A stretch of DNA of 64,000 nt, from the NCBI GenBank assembly GCA_036274155.1, contig DASUGH010000196.1, forward strand, positions 1 through 64,000, given 5' to 3'. Below the pieces are notes generated by a model. It was not told the origin of the DNA. It made no database searches and saw only the letters and a program-made list of their open reading frames with translations. Within the stretch, counting starts at the first letter, position 1, and each line of letters opens with the position of its first letter. The stretch is from Gp6-AA40 sp036274155 (GTDB lineage: Bacteria > Acidobacteriota > Vicinamibacteria > Vicinamibacterales > UBA2999). A program made the position numbers and the translations under genes. Positions 52,076-61,039 of this stretch are shown one piece after another.

Positions 52076-52788
52076 CACCGTACCGAGAGGTCGAGGTCGA
52101 TCGCACCGCCGCCGGGCGGGAAGGTCACGGTGTGCGTGTCGCGCGCCGCGCCCTCGTGCCACGCGGTCACGCTGTAACTGCCGGCGGGAATCCCATCGAT
52201 GCGATAGCGGCCGTCGGCATCGGTGGTCGTGAAGAACGAGTGGTTGAACACGAGCACGAACGCGCTCATGTGCGAGTGGATGTCGCAGAACACGCGCACC
52301 ACTCCCGGCTTGTCGAACACGACGGTCTGCGACTTCCCGCGTCCATACCGGCCGAGGTCGAATTTCTTGGTCTTCGAGAGCGAGAAGACGTTGTGAAAGG
52401 TGATGTCGTTGTTCGGGAAGGCGACAGCCGTCCCGACGCTGACCGCGAGCACGTGAGGCACGAACGTTTCGTCGCGCTGATCGATCCGTGCCAGGTCTGG
52501 CTTGGGCGGGACGGCGCGCAGCGTGGAGTTCTTCGGCACTGCGGTCGATTCCAGATAGACCACCGCCGGCCGGACCTCGGGCTCGAGCGGGACGGTCGAC
52601 GTGGCCAGATCGACCACGCCGGGCCGGCGTTCCGGAGCGACCGCCAGGCGCTGGATATCGACGCGGCCGCGCAGTGTCGCCCCTGCCGACGACGCCTGCC
52701 GCTCGCGGGGCGGGTCTCCTGCCGCGGCGGTCCACCGCCCCGCGACGGCGAGAACGGTGACGGCGGTGACGACAGCGAACAGTCGCAT
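52075..52788 (-). CDS. Exported cupredoxin protein with carboxypeptidase-regulatory-like region
   Basis: The 237-residue protein has a signal peptide (1-23). Its cupredoxin-like middle has FPNNDITFHNVFSLSKTKKF and VFCDIHSHMSAFVLVF, giving the His, Cys, His and Met ligands of a type 1 copper site. The end (TTTDADGRYRIDGIPAGSYS) resembles the beta-sandwich of carboxypeptidase-regulatory domains. It may sense or carry copper or electrons for the system. Its stop overlaps the kinase start, so it belongs with the two-component genes. Confidence 0.82.
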   Translation of the reverse strand: MRLFAVVTAVTVLAVAGRWTAAAGDPPRERQASSAGATLRGRVDIQRLAVAPERRPGVVDLATSTVPLEPEVRPAVVYLESTAVPKNSTLRAVPPKPDLARIDQRDETFVPHVLAVSVGTAVAFPNNDITFHNVFSLSKTKKFDLGRYGRGKSQTVVFDKPGVVRVFCDIHSHMSAFVLVFNHSFFTTTDADGRYRIDGIPAGSYSVTAWHEGAARDTHTVTFPPGGGAIDLDLSVR

Positions 52789-52789
52789 G

Positions 52790-53989
52790 TCAGAACCAGA
52801 ACAGCAGTTGAGCGGCGGGCAGCCTGACCGTGGTGGTCCGGCCGCCGTCGCGCTCGTTGAGCTGCAGCGACGCCTTGAAGATCACGTTGCGCTGGATGTA
52901 GTAGCCCGCCCCGAGCTCCACGCGCATCACCGGTGCGTCCCAGGGAAGATTGCCGCTGCGCCCCTGCACGTGGCTGAAACCGAGGTGCTCGGCGCGCACG
53001 GCCATGTAGACACCCGGCAGCAGTGCGTACCGCCCTTCGGCGCTGATGGCGGTCGACCGCAACGGCTGGATCAAGCCGGTGGAGAGCATCGGCATCCGCC
53101 AGCCGCTCGTGATCGCTTCCATGCGCGTCAGCCAGTGACCGCGGGAGTACTCGACGTCGAGCCCGTATGCCGTCTGCGCGATGTCGCGCTCGCCGAGCGG
53201 TCCGAGCGCGTCGAGCGCCGTCCGGCTGACGAACGATCCGCGCGAGAACGACGAGCCGATCTCGAGACCCGGTGCGGCTGACACGACCATTCGTGCCGCG
53301 ACGGTTTTTCCGCCGTTGTCGTCGCCGACGCGTGGGTTGGACAGTGTGCCATTGGTCACCGAGCCGACGAGCGTGACCGCTTTCAATCCGGCGATGACCT
53401 GTACGCCCGTGTCCCAGGTCAGCGACGAGGCCAGCGGGACGCCAGGAGCCGGCGCGAGATTGCCAACCGAGAAGTTCGAGCGCCAGCCGCGCCCTCGCAT
53501 CAGCAGTAGTTCATCGTTGCTGGCCGGCACCGAGTCCGGCCGGAGCGAGGTCAGATACTGATACGCGAGCGGATAGCCGATGAGCGGGTTTTCTTTCGAG
53601 TACGCCAGACGCGCAAAACGTCCGAACGTCGGCGGGATGCGGCCGACCTGGATGTCGAACCGGTGATTCGGAAACGGCCGCACCCGTGCGTACAGCGCGA
53701 AGGGGGTCACATCCTCCAGGTTCTCTGACCGCACCTCGGCGAGCAGCGACAGGCGGCGCCCGGCCCGGACCTGTGCGCTCAACCCGATGCGAAACTGCCG
53801 CAGCGTGCTGTGCTCGTACTGGCCGTAGCTGAAAAATCCGGGGTCGACCGGCGCGATCGCGGCCGAAACGTCACCGCCAAGGACGACGCGCCCGTTTCCG
53901 ATGCTGATTGGTTCAGACGGAAGCGTCTGCGCGCCCGCCGCCGCGGCGATGCTCCACCAGACGATGGCGGCGACGAAGGCTCTGGTCAT
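52790..53989 (-). CDS. Predicted outer-membrane beta-barrel protein
   Basis: The 399-residue protein has a signal peptide (1-20) and alternating strands throughout, ending AAQLLFWF with a terminal phenylalanine, the outer-membrane barrel signal. Segments RFDIQVGRIPPTFGRFARLA and the YGLDVEYSRGHWLTRMEA type suit a porin-like barrel. The substrate is unknown. It is the first gene of an operon with a cupredoxin, a kinase and a regulator, so its expression or state may be linked to copper or redox sensing (inference). Confidence 0.78.
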   Translation of the reverse strand: MTRAFVAAIVWWSIAAAAGAQTLPSEPISIGNGRVVLGGDVSAAIAPVDPGFFSYGQYEHSTLRQFRIGLSAQVRAGRRLSLLAEVRSENLEDVTPFALYARVRPFPNHRFDIQVGRIPPTFGRFARLAYSKENPLIGYPLAYQYLTSLRPDSVPASNDELLLMRGRGWRSNFSVGNLAPAPGVPLASSLTWDTGVQVIAGLKAVTLVGSVTNGTLSNPRVGDDNGGKTVAARMVVSAAPGLEIGSSFSRGSFVSRTALDALGPLGERDIAQTAYGLDVEYSRGHWLTRMEAITSGWRMPMLSTGLIQPLRSTAISAEGRYALLPGVYMAVRAEHLGFSHVQGRSGNLPWDAPVMRVELGAGYYIQRNVIFKASLQLNERDGGRTTTVRLPAAQLLFWF

Positions 53990-54001
53990 CGGTAAGGCGG
54001 A

Positions 54002-54547
54002 TTATAGCGGCGGGACTCTCGCTATGAGCAGCAGCGTCCCACGCTCGAGGTGTCGAAGCGTCCGGTCGGGATAGGGCGTCACGAGTGTCCAGTTTTCGAC
54101 CCCTCCGAGGCCGTCCGAACGCGGGCCCCGGGCAACCTGAACGGCCACTCCCCCATACAGACGAGCGACGGTCCAGCGGTTGGCCTCGCCGTCGTCGCCA
54201 AACGCGTCCGCCGTGCCGAGCGACTCCGGCGTCCAGGCTCCGGGCGGCCGCAGCAGGCTGGCGTCGGCGGCGAGGTCGCGCAGAACGGCCTCGAGCGGAC
54301 GGGCCGTCACGAACGCGCGATAGTCGGCACGACGTGCCCTCGAAGCGATCAGGTCGACGTAGAACGGGTCTTCGCGCCAGTCACCCGTGGGCGTCGCCAC
54401 GTTCGAACCCGTGGCCAGCGGTTGGCTCTGATCGGCGGTGCCGGTCCGGTCGGGCCCGCGCTGCGCGTCGACGTCGCCACGCATGCCCGCGGCAACTCGG
54501 GCGGCGACGACGAACACGGCGAGCACGAGGAGCGCGCGGCGGGTCAC
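54002..54547 (-). CDS. Hypothetical exported protein
   Basis: The 181-residue protein has a signal-like N-terminus (1-21, MTRRALLVLAVFVVAARVAA). After a low-complexity stretch it contains WREDPFYVDLIASRARRADY and ESLGTADAFGDDGEANRWTV, which match nothing I recognise. It starts close to the divergent ferredoxin gene, and its stop is 12 bases from the start of the barrel gene on the same strand, so it may be the first gene of that operon. Confidence 0.6.
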   Translation of the reverse strand: MTRRALLVLAVFVVAARVAAGMRGDVDAQRGPDRTGTADQSQPLATGSNVATPTGDWREDPFYVDLIASRARRADYRAFVTARPLEAVLRDLAADASLLRPPGAWTPESLGTADAFGDDGEANRWTVARLYGGVAVQVARGPRSDGLGGVENWTLVTPYPDRTLRHLERGTLLLIARVPPL

Positions 54548-54618
54548 GGTTATACTTTTCGGTTGGCGGAGTCGAACCGAGGCGTCGGAAGACCCCGATA
54601 CCGGTCAGGGAGAGTTGC

Positions 54619-54879
54619 GTGGCTTACATCATCTGCGAACCGTGCGTGGGCACGAAGGACACCGCTTGCGTCGACGTGTGCCCGGTGGACTGCATTCATC
54701 CTCGGAAGGACGAGGCGGGCTTCGAGAAAGCCGAAATGCTCTACATCCATCCCGATGAGTGCATCGATTGCGGGGCCTGTGTTCCAGCCTGCCCTGTGGA
54801 GGCGATCTTCGCGCTGGAGGAAACGCCCGAGAAGTGGAAGGGGTTTATCGCTGTGAATGCGGGGTTCTTTGCCGGCTAG
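54619..54879 (+). CDS. Ferredoxin with two iron-sulfur clusters (7Fe/8Fe type)
   Basis: The 86-residue protein reads AYIICEPCVGTKDTACVDVC, then PVDCIHP and DECIDCGACVPACPVEAI. The cysteine spacing fits one [4Fe-4S] cluster in CIDCGACVPACP and a second, 3Fe or 4Fe, site in the first half, as in FdxA-type ferredoxins. It would be a soluble electron carrier. The GTG at 54619 is chosen because the conserved family start (AYIICEPC) follows at once; the open frame before it is antisense to the previous gene. AGGGAGAG precedes the start. Confidence 0.92.
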   Translation: MAYIICEPCVGTKDTACVDVCPVDCIHPRKDEAGFEKAEMLYIHPDECIDCGACVPACPVEAIFALEETPEKWKGFIAVNAGFFAG

Positions 54880-54917
54880 GAGGCAGGCGGTCGCGACGCC
54901 TCCCTCCTACGCCTGAA

Positions 54918-57900
54918 TCAGAAGTCGTAGCCAATCCACAACGCGAACTGCACTTTGCGGAACTCGTTGCTGCCGCCGTACTGCATGAAGAGGGCGTCTT
55001 CCCATTCCCGGTTGAAGAGCGTTCGCCATGCCCAGTCGAAGTGAATCGGGAAGCCGAGCGCAAACGTCTCCAGGCCAATGCCGTACGAGGCGCGGGAGTC
55101 GACCAGCCGGAAACCGTCAATCACCCTCGGCGCTGCCGGAAGCGGGACAGTTCCGATCTGTCCGGTGTCGGGATTGATGCCGGTGACATAGCCGATGGTC
55201 GGCTGGTAGATCTCGCGGCTGTTCGACATCACACGGAACTTGGCGCCCGGGTTGTTCGGATCGATTCCAAGGCCGTTGAACGAGCCTCCTCCCAGGTTGG
55301 CGAACAACACGCCGCGAATCCCGCCGAGCACGCCGATTGGCGTCAGCATGGCCTCAATCAGCGGGAAGCGGAGCTCGGCGTTGATGAAGGCCACCTTGTT
55401 GCCGATGAACTGGAGATACTCGTAGCCGCGCATCTCCGAGTTGCCGCCGTAGTAGATGAAGTTCGGCGCCCCGCCCCAGCTGTTGTATCCGCGCGCCCGT
55501 ACGGCGAACAGTCCTGAACCACCGAGCCGGAAATACTTCCGCATATCCAGATCGACCGACTGGCGGCTCAGCGTGTTGCCGATTTGCGGCGCGCCCTCGT
55601 ACGTGAGGCGCATCGTGTTGCCGGCCAGCGGTCCGAACTCGCGGAAGATCGTCGTCTCCTGGACGAAGCTGGCGCCCATCGGCAGGTAATTGCCGCTCTG
55701 AATCAGCTGCTGCCCGTACTGGTCCTGCTGGTAGTCGTAGGCGGCCACAGCGACCAGCGGATCGTTGTACTCCTGCCGGTAGTTGAGGACGCTGCCGAAC
55801 AGTTCGACACGCCGGAACCGATCGAACGGCCAGATGGCGAACGCGCTGCCGCCGCGGATCGACTGCGTCGACTGCGCCAGGTCGCGATCGATGATGCCGG
55901 AGTAGGCCGGGTCGTAGAGCACGCCTCCGAGCTGGCCGTAGTAGAACGTCGTCTGCGAATACCCCTGCAGCGCCCAGTTCAGGCGCTTCGACAAATTGGT
56001 ATAGGACAGCGACATCGTCCGATACTGCGAGATCGACGCCGCGTAGAAGTTGAACTGCTGGTCGCCGAGTACGTCGCTGATCGTGACCGACGACCCGCCG
56101 AAGATGTCGCCACTGCTCGTGACGCCGACGTTCACCGGCGGGCGGCCGTCGAGGAACATGTTCTCGAAGACGCCCTTGCGCTTGACCTTGTCTTTCACCA
56201 GGGTGTGCGAGAGCGGCGGCTGGAAATCGATGAACGGTCCGGGCTCGCCGAAGTCCGCCGACGCCACCGTGGCGATCGGCTCGCGCCGATCGAGCAGATG
56301 CAGCTCCCAGTCGGTCTTGTAGTAGCTGATGAACCCGATGCGCGGCTGGCCGCCCTCGTCCTTCAGCACGATGGTCGACATGTTGCCGCCGAGGGCGTCC
56401 GTGTACTGGCGGAGCTCGCCGGTCTTCAGGTTGAGCGTCCAGATGTTGTAGACGTTTCCGTTGCGGGCGACCTCGGCGTCGATCGGCTGCGCCGGATCGG
56501 TGGCCGTGGACGAGAAGACGATCGTGTTCTCGTCGAGGAACTGCGCCGCCGAATCGTCGTGCGTCCCGAAGGTGATCTGCGTCTTGACGCCGGTGGCGAG
56601 GTCGAGTCGAAAGAGCTTCTCGTTGCCGCTGATGCGCGCCACGTAGATGATGGAGCCGCCGTCAGGCGACCAGGTCGGCCCCGAATCGGCGAACGGATCC
56701 TTCGTGACGTTGGTGATCTGCTTCTTCTCCAGGTCGAGGATCCAGATGTCGGCGGTGCCGCCCTGCAGGGCGGCGAACGCGATTTTGCGGCCGTCCGGTG
56801 AGAAGTCGGGCGATTCGGGATCGTCGACGGTGCGCGCCGGGTATCGCTGCTCGATCTTTCCCGTGTTCACGTTCTGGATGATCAGCGTTCGCGACTTCTC
56901 GTTGCGGACGAAGTAGGCGAGCTGATTGCCCGACGGCGACCACGACATCCACGGCACGGTATTCCACCGTGAGCCGGGTGTGACGATGAACTCGAAGCCC
57001 AGGTCCTGATCGAATCCTTTCGTCAGGTTGCTGATGATGCTGCCGTCGCGCACCGAGCTGAGGACGATGTCGGCTTCCTGGTCCTTGCTGTTGCCGGTGA
57101 CCACGGCGATCAGCTCGCCCACCGGCGACGGCTCGGCGCTCAGGGCGTTGCTGAAGCGCGTGTGCTCGGGATTCGGCGCCAGGTTGCGTCCGTAGTCGGC
57201 GGCGCGTTCCTTGTCTCGAAACGCCTTGAACCGGTCCTTCAGATACTTCTCGAACTGTTGATCGAACTCCTCGTCCTTCAGGCCGAACGCTTCACGGAAC
57301 GGATCCTCGCCGCCGCCGATCACCGACTTGCGCAGCGCCAGGATGTAGTCCTGCAGTCCTTTCTTGGTCCAGCGCGCCTCGATGAACTCGAAGACGGCGT
57401 GGCCAAGGTTGTAGATCATGCGCGGGTTGCCGAAGTTGCCGTAGCTCGTGAGCTGCGACATCCTCGGGACGATGTCGGTGACGGCCGCGTCGCGCACCAT
57501 CATCAGATCGAGCGGCTTCCACAGCCCGGTCATGTAGTCGGACAGCCCCTCGTTGATCCACAGCGGCATCTCGCGGCGGATGAGCGAGGTGGGGATCATG
57601 TCGAACTCGAACTGGTGCGTCAGCTCGTGCACGATCAGCCGGTAGAGGAGATCCGGCGGCTCGTCCATCGGCATCACGATGCGCTTGCGCGTCGGCTCGG
57701 CGAAGGCGCCGACACCCTCCTGCGCGGCGCCGGGAATCACGTTCTGTTCCTGGAACTCGCTGCTCGTTTGAAACAGGATCAGCGAAACCTTGCCGGCCAG
57801 GTCGTGACGAAGCTCGGAGCTGATGTGCTGATACGCGCTCTCCGCGTACGCGGCCATGCGCTCCAGATGCGGCTCGATCTCCGGGTAGTAGTAGATCGTG

Positions 57901-58076
57901 AAGTGATCGGTCTCGTAGATCAGCCACTGGAAGCTGTCGTAGTGGACCTGGTTCTTCCCCAGGTACGGCACATAAGGGGTCTGGGCCGACACGGCGCGCG
58001 TTGCCGTCACGACGGAAGCCGCGACAGTGAGTGCCAGAGCCGTGAGGCGGATCCCGCACCGTCTGCGGTTCCTCAT
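54918..58076 (-). CDS. Three-part secreted protein: peptidase-MA-like, TolB-type propeller, outer-membrane barrel
   Basis: The 1052-residue protein has a signal peptide (1-31). Residues about 45-300 are a peptidase-MA-like zinc metalloprotease with the HELTHQFEF motif and the downstream glutamate in WINEGLSDYMTG. Residues about 310-650 have WD40/TolB-like repeats (PDFSPDGRKIAFAALQGGTA, PTWSPDGGSIIYVARISGNE). Residues about 700-1052 are a BamA-like beta-barrel ending in FALWIGYDF, the outer-membrane signature. The whole would present a protease and a propeller at the cell surface or the periplasmic side of the outer membrane. A GAGGAGAAGG precedes the ATG. Confidence 0.88.
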   Translation of the reverse strand: MRNRRRCGIRLTALALTVAASVVTATRAVSAQTPYVPYLGKNQVHYDSFQWLIYETDHFTIYYYPEIEPHLERMAAYAESAYQHISSELRHDLAGKVSLILFQTSSEFQEQNVIPGAAQEGVGAFAEPTRKRIVMPMDEPPDLLYRLIVHELTHQFEFDMIPTSLIRREMPLWINEGLSDYMTGLWKPLDLMMVRDAAVTDIVPRMSQLTSYGNFGNPRMIYNLGHAVFEFIEARWTKKGLQDYILALRKSVIGGGEDPFREAFGLKDEEFDQQFEKYLKDRFKAFRDKERAADYGRNLAPNPEHTRFSNALSAEPSPVGELIAVVTGNSKDQEADIVLSSVRDGSIISNLTKGFDQDLGFEFIVTPGSRWNTVPWMSWSPSGNQLAYFVRNEKSRTLIIQNVNTGKIEQRYPARTVDDPESPDFSPDGRKIAFAALQGGTADIWILDLEKKQITNVTKDPFADSGPTWSPDGGSIIYVARISGNEKLFRLDLATGVKTQITFGTHDDSAAQFLDENTIVFSSTATDPAQPIDAEVARNGNVYNIWTLNLKTGELRQYTDALGGNMSTIVLKDEGGQPRIGFISYYKTDWELHLLDRREPIATVASADFGEPGPFIDFQPPLSHTLVKDKVKRKGVFENMFLDGRPPVNVGVTSSGDIFGGSSVTISDVLGDQQFNFYAASISQYRTMSLSYTNLSKRLNWALQGYSQTTFYYGQLGGVLYDPAYSGIIDRDLAQSTQSIRGGSAFAIWPFDRFRRVELFGSVLNYRQEYNDPLVAVAAYDYQQDQYGQQLIQSGNYLPMGASFVQETTIFREFGPLAGNTMRLTYEGAPQIGNTLSRQSVDLDMRKYFRLGGSGLFAVRARGYNSWGGAPNFIYYGGNSEMRGYEYLQFIGNKVAFINAELRFPLIEAMLTPIGVLGGIRGVLFANLGGGSFNGLGIDPNNPGAKFRVMSNSREIYQPTIGYVTGINPDTGQIGTVPLPAAPRVIDGFRLVDSRASYGIGLETFALGFPIHFDWAWRTLFNREWEDALFMQYGGSNEFRKVQFALWIGYDF

Positions 58077-58092
58077 GCGCCTTCTCCTCGGG

Positions 58093-58261
58093 GTTCGGAC
58101 CAGCCGAACCTGTTCTGACCAGCCAACGGACTCCGCGCCTCAACATCCTCGCGGAGCCTGTCGGCTGGTCGCCAGTGTCCCTTGCCGCGCTTCGCGCGGC
58201 TGGGACCGCTATGCGGGACGCAACGAGCACGGAACTCACGCAACGAGCCGCACAGCGGTCC
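58093..58261. repeat. Cluster of REP-like inverted repeats
   Basis: Three palindromes in a row: GTTCGG with CCGAAC (58093-58109); GACCAGCC (58117-58124) with GGCTGGTC (58163-58170), enclosing a CTCCGCG/CGCGGAG stem; and GGACCGCTATGCGG (58203-58216) with CCGCACAGCGGTCC (58248-58261, one mismatch). No gene lies in 58077-58598. Confidence 0.65.
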
Positions 58262-58462
58262 AACGGCCCGCACGGGTGGCCGCGCAGGTGTGATGGTAAC
58301 CGGGGCGTGGCTGGTCCGCGAGACACTCTGCGACCAGCAGTCGCGTCGGGACAAGGTCATGTTACAGCCGACCGATCGACACTCGCAATCAAATCGCGGG
58401 TTGCGCGAGCAAAGGACGTACCGATGAGTCGCGGGCGATCGCGGTTGAAATCGTGCAGTTCG

Positions 58463-58522
58463 TCACCGCCTCGCGGTGAACTGTCCTACGAAACGCGGCG
58501 TTTCTGTCGCCCGCCGTATACT
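58463..58522 (+). promoter_or_regulatory. Predicted promoter region of the ECF sigma factor gene
   Basis: Two perfect hairpins, TCACCGC-CTC-GCGGTGA (58463-58479) and GAAACG-CGG-CGTTTC (58490-58504), stand just before a -10 box TATACT (58517-58522). The second overlaps the expected -35 position. The start codon follows at 58599. Confidence 0.45.
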
Positions 58523-58598
58523 GACGGGGGAGGCCAGTCCCGGGCTCCCGGAATAAATCGGCCGGCGGGTGTGTTCCACCGTTGGGCCTGAGAGCTCG

Positions 58599-59177
58599 AT
58601 GCTCCGACGACGTCGCCAGTCGCCAGCCCATGACGCCTTTTCCGCAGATGTCCTGACGTTTCTCGAACCGCTTTACGGCACCGCGCTCCGGCTGACGCGC
58701 AATCGCGCCGATGCCGAGGATCTGGTGCAGGACACGGTCGTCAAGGCGTTGCGCTTCTCGGATCGGTTCACGCCGGGCACGAACCTGAAGGCCTGGCTGT
58801 ATACGATCCTGCACAACACGTGGCGGAACCGGCGGCGCGACGCGGCGCGCGACTCCGTGGAGGTTGACAGCGCGCGCGTCGATGCTGCCGCGCAGCGGGC
58901 GGATGGTCCGGCGGCGTTCGAGACACCCGAGCGCATCCTGCTGCGCGCAACGCTCGACGTCGACCTGCAGGCGGCGCTGGACGACATGCCGGAGGCCTTC
59001 CGGGAGGCCGTATGGCTCAGGGACGTGGACGAGTTCTCGTACGCGGAAATAGCCGAGATGCTGGGCGTCCCCATCGGCACCGTGATGTCGCGGATTTCAC
59101 GCGGCCGGCGCCTGCTCTTCGAGCGGCTGCAGGGTACCCACGATGCGGCTCAGGTCGGGGGGGCTGGAGGACGATGA
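58599..59177 (+). CDS. ECF-type RNA polymerase sigma factor
   Basis: The 192-residue protein has region 2 (LYGTALRLTRNRADAEDLVQ, then LKAWLYTILHNTWRNRRR) and region 4 (MPEAFREAVWLRDVDEFSYA, then EIAEMLGVPIGTVMSRISRG). There is no C-terminal extension, so control is likely by the zinc-finger protein encoded 145 bases downstream. The ATG at 58599 is preferred. The linker between the domains is about 50 residues and rich in Ala, Arg and Asp. Confidence 0.93.
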   Translation: MLRRRRQSPAHDAFSADVLTFLEPLYGTALRLTRNRADAEDLVQDTVVKALRFSDRFTPGTNLKAWLYTILHNTWRNRRRDAARDSVEVDSARVDAAAQRADGPAAFETPERILLRATLDVDLQAALDDMPEAFREAVWLRDVDEFSYAEIAEMLGVPIGTVMSRISRGRRLLFERLQGTHDAAQVGGAGGR

Positions 59178-59212
59178 GTGAATCCGCGGGCCTGATTTGC
59201 CGGTCCAACCTA

Positions 59213-59235
59213 GCAGGCGCGGTGAACGCGCCTGC
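59213..59235. terminator. Hairpin between the sigma and anti-sigma genes
   Basis: GCAGGCGCG (59213-59221) and CGCGCCTGC (59227-59235) pair perfectly around GTGAA. No T-run follows, so it may limit rather than end transcription. Confidence 0.5.
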
Positions 59236-59321
59236 GACACGCGGATTCCGGCGCCTCGGGCGCCGTGGGCGGGTAGCGAGCTCGAAGAGGAAGAGGGGTC
59301 TGCTGACCTTGCGATGTCTGC

Positions 59322-60080
59322 ATGAGTGATTGTCGTCGTACCACCGAGCAGCTGGCGCCGTATCTCGATGGCGAGTTGCCGCCAGCCGACCGTGACATCC
59401 TGAGGCGGCATCTGGAGGCGTGTCCTCCCTGCCGCACCGTGGCGACGGCCGTCGAGGGCGGCCGCCGTGTCCTGCGTGAGCGAGGCCAGCGTCTCGCAGG
59501 TGAGCCGCTGCCGCCGGGACTGCGCAGCCGCTGCGAGATGCTCGCCCGCGGCCAGCGTGCGCGCACAGTGCACTGGTGGCAGCGCCGCCTCCTGCCGGGC
59601 CTCTCGATTGCCGGCCTCGTGCTGGCGACGATAGCCATCCTGTTCGTGCTCGGCACACGGCGCTCGAACGTCCTGCTCGCTCAGCAGCTGACGGCGGATC
59701 ATGTGAAGTGCTTCGCGCTCTTCGCGCCGCGCGATTCGCCGCCGATCGAGGCGCGTCAGGCGGAAGAGGCGCTGGCGCGCCGCTACGGCTGGGATCTCCA
59801 CATTCCGCCCTCGTCGGCAGCAGACGGCGTCGCCCTCGTGGGCGCGCGCCGTTGCCTCTATGCTTCAGGTACCATTCCCCACGTGATGTACCGCATGGGT
59901 GACGACAATCTGTCGCTCTTCGTGCTCGATGGCGTGAGCCGTCCTGAGGCCGACCTCGTCACCCTGGGCCATCATTCGAAAATCTGGTCACAGGGGCAGC
60001 GGACCTATGTCCTGGTCTCCTCGAGGCCCGACGCCGATTTGACCCGGGCCGCCAGTTATGTGATGCGGCAGATGCCGTAG
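59322..60080 (+). CDS. Membrane anti-sigma factor with zinc-finger domain
   Basis: The 252-residue protein has an N-terminal zf-HC2 anti-sigma domain: CRRTTEQLAPYLDGELPPAD and RHLEACPPCRTV (the HxxxCxxC zinc site). A membrane helix lies near 88-107 (LLPGLSIAGLVLATIAILFV). The periplasmic part ends HVMYRMGDDNLSLFVLDG. It should bind the ECF sigma factor encoded upstream and release it on a signal. The thioredoxin-like gene that follows could belong to the same response. Confidence 0.9.
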   Translation: MSDCRRTTEQLAPYLDGELPPADRDILRRHLEACPPCRTVATAVEGGRRVLRERGQRLAGEPLPPGLRSRCEMLARGQRARTVHWWQRRLLPGLSIAGLVLATIAILFVLGTRRSNVLLAQQLTADHVKCFALFAPRDSPPIEARQAEEALARRYGWDLHIPPSSAADGVALVGARRCLYASGTIPHVMYRMGDDNLSLFVLDGVSRPEADLVTLGHHSKIWSQGQRTYVLVSSRPDADLTRAASYVMRQMP

Positions 60081-60094
60081 AGGGTGTTATCCGC

Positions 60095-60778
60095 ATGAGT
60101 GACCACGACATGCCTCCAGCAGCCGGCGGTGATCACGGGTCGGAGGGCGAAACGCACGATGCGGCGCCACCGCCTGGAGCCGCCGCCGGGCCGCCGCCGG
60201 ATGCCGGATCGCTGCCGCCCGAACGCCGCCTGTCGCGCACGGCGGCCTGGCTGGCGATGGGTGCCGTGGCGCTCGCCCTTGCGCTCGTGTCGATGGCGCC
60301 GGGTGTCGAGCCGGTCAGCTCCGGCGGCGACGGCGACGTACCACCTGAGGACGAGGCGCTCGTCGGGCGGATGGCACCGCTGCACTACACGCTGAAGGAC
60401 ATGAACGGGATCGACGTCAAGCTGGCGTCGTTCAAGGGCAAGGTCATCGTCCTGAATTTCTGGGCGACGTGGTGTCCGCCGTGCGAGCTCGAGATTCCCG
60501 ATCTGGTGCAGATTCAGAAGGCTTATCCCGATGACGTCGTAATCGTCGGCGTGTCGGTCGACGATACGGCCGACATGCTGAAGGCGTACGCAGCCAAGAA
60601 GAAGATCAACTATCCGGTGCTGCTCGGTCTCGATCACGAGGACTTCCAGGACGCCTACGGTCCGATGTACGGCATTCCGGTATCGGTCTTCATCGGGCGC
60701 GACGGCAAGATCGCGCGCCGTCATTCAGGCATCTTCAGCAAGGAGCAGTTCGTCCGGGAGATCGAGGCGCTGCTGTAG
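60095..60778 (+). CDS. Membrane-anchored TlpA/ResA-like thioredoxin
   Basis: The 227-residue protein has a Pro/Ala-rich cytoplasmic start, a membrane helix (about 48-66, TAAWLAMGAVALALALVSM) and a thioredoxin-like domain with FKGKVIVLNFWATWCPPCEL (the WCPPC redox site) and the cis-proline in YGIPVSVFIGRDG. TlpA/ResA proteins reduce disulfides in the periplasm, for example during cytochrome c or copper-centre assembly. It follows the anti-sigma gene by 14 bases and probably shares its transcript. Confidence 0.93.
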   Translation: MSDHDMPPAAGGDHGSEGETHDAAPPPGAAAGPPPDAGSLPPERRLSRTAAWLAMGAVALALALVSMAPGVEPVSSGGDGDVPPEDEALVGRMAPLHYTLKDMNGIDVKLASFKGKVIVLNFWATWCPPCELEIPDLVQIQKAYPDDVVIVGVSVDDTADMLKAYAAKKKINYPVLLGLDHEDFQDAYGPMYGIPVSVFIGRDGKIARRHSGIFSKEQFVREIEALL

Positions 60779-60784
60779 TATGAT
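60779..60784 (+). promoter_or_regulatory. Leaderless-type -10 box
   Basis: TATGAT overlaps the end of the preceding gene and is followed by six bases and the ATG at 60791. Confidence 0.4.
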
Positions 60785-60790
60785 CCGGAC

Positions 60791-61015
60791 ATGTTGAAGG
60801 GCTTCACGCACGCTCGTCTCGCCTGCGGCTGCCGCCTGGCGTTCCGCGTCGGCGTCGAGGGAAGTCCTGTGACGGTCGTGGTCGACGAGAAAGCCGCCGG
60901 CTGTGCGATCTCGTTGCACGTTCGCGATCTCCCGGTCTACGACTACCGCGAAGCCCTGCGGCCTCCCACTCGCTTCCTGCCAATGGAAGAAGAGGAGTAC
61001 GAGGAAGAGGGCTGA
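60791..61015 (+). CDS. Small hypothetical protein
   Basis: The 74-residue protein has FTHARLACGCRLAFRVGVEG and CAISLHVRDLPVYDYREAL, then an acidic tail (MEEEEYEEEG). A cysteine pair and a third Cys could bind a metal. No family is recognised. Codon use is like that of its neighbours, and a leaderless-type promoter precedes it, so it is probably real. Confidence 0.6.
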   Translation: MLKGFTHARLACGCRLAFRVGVEGSPVTVVVDEKAAGCAISLHVRDLPVYDYREALRPPTRFLPMEEEEYEEEG

Positions 61016-61039
61016 TCGCGTACCGACCCGCGCCGTTCC

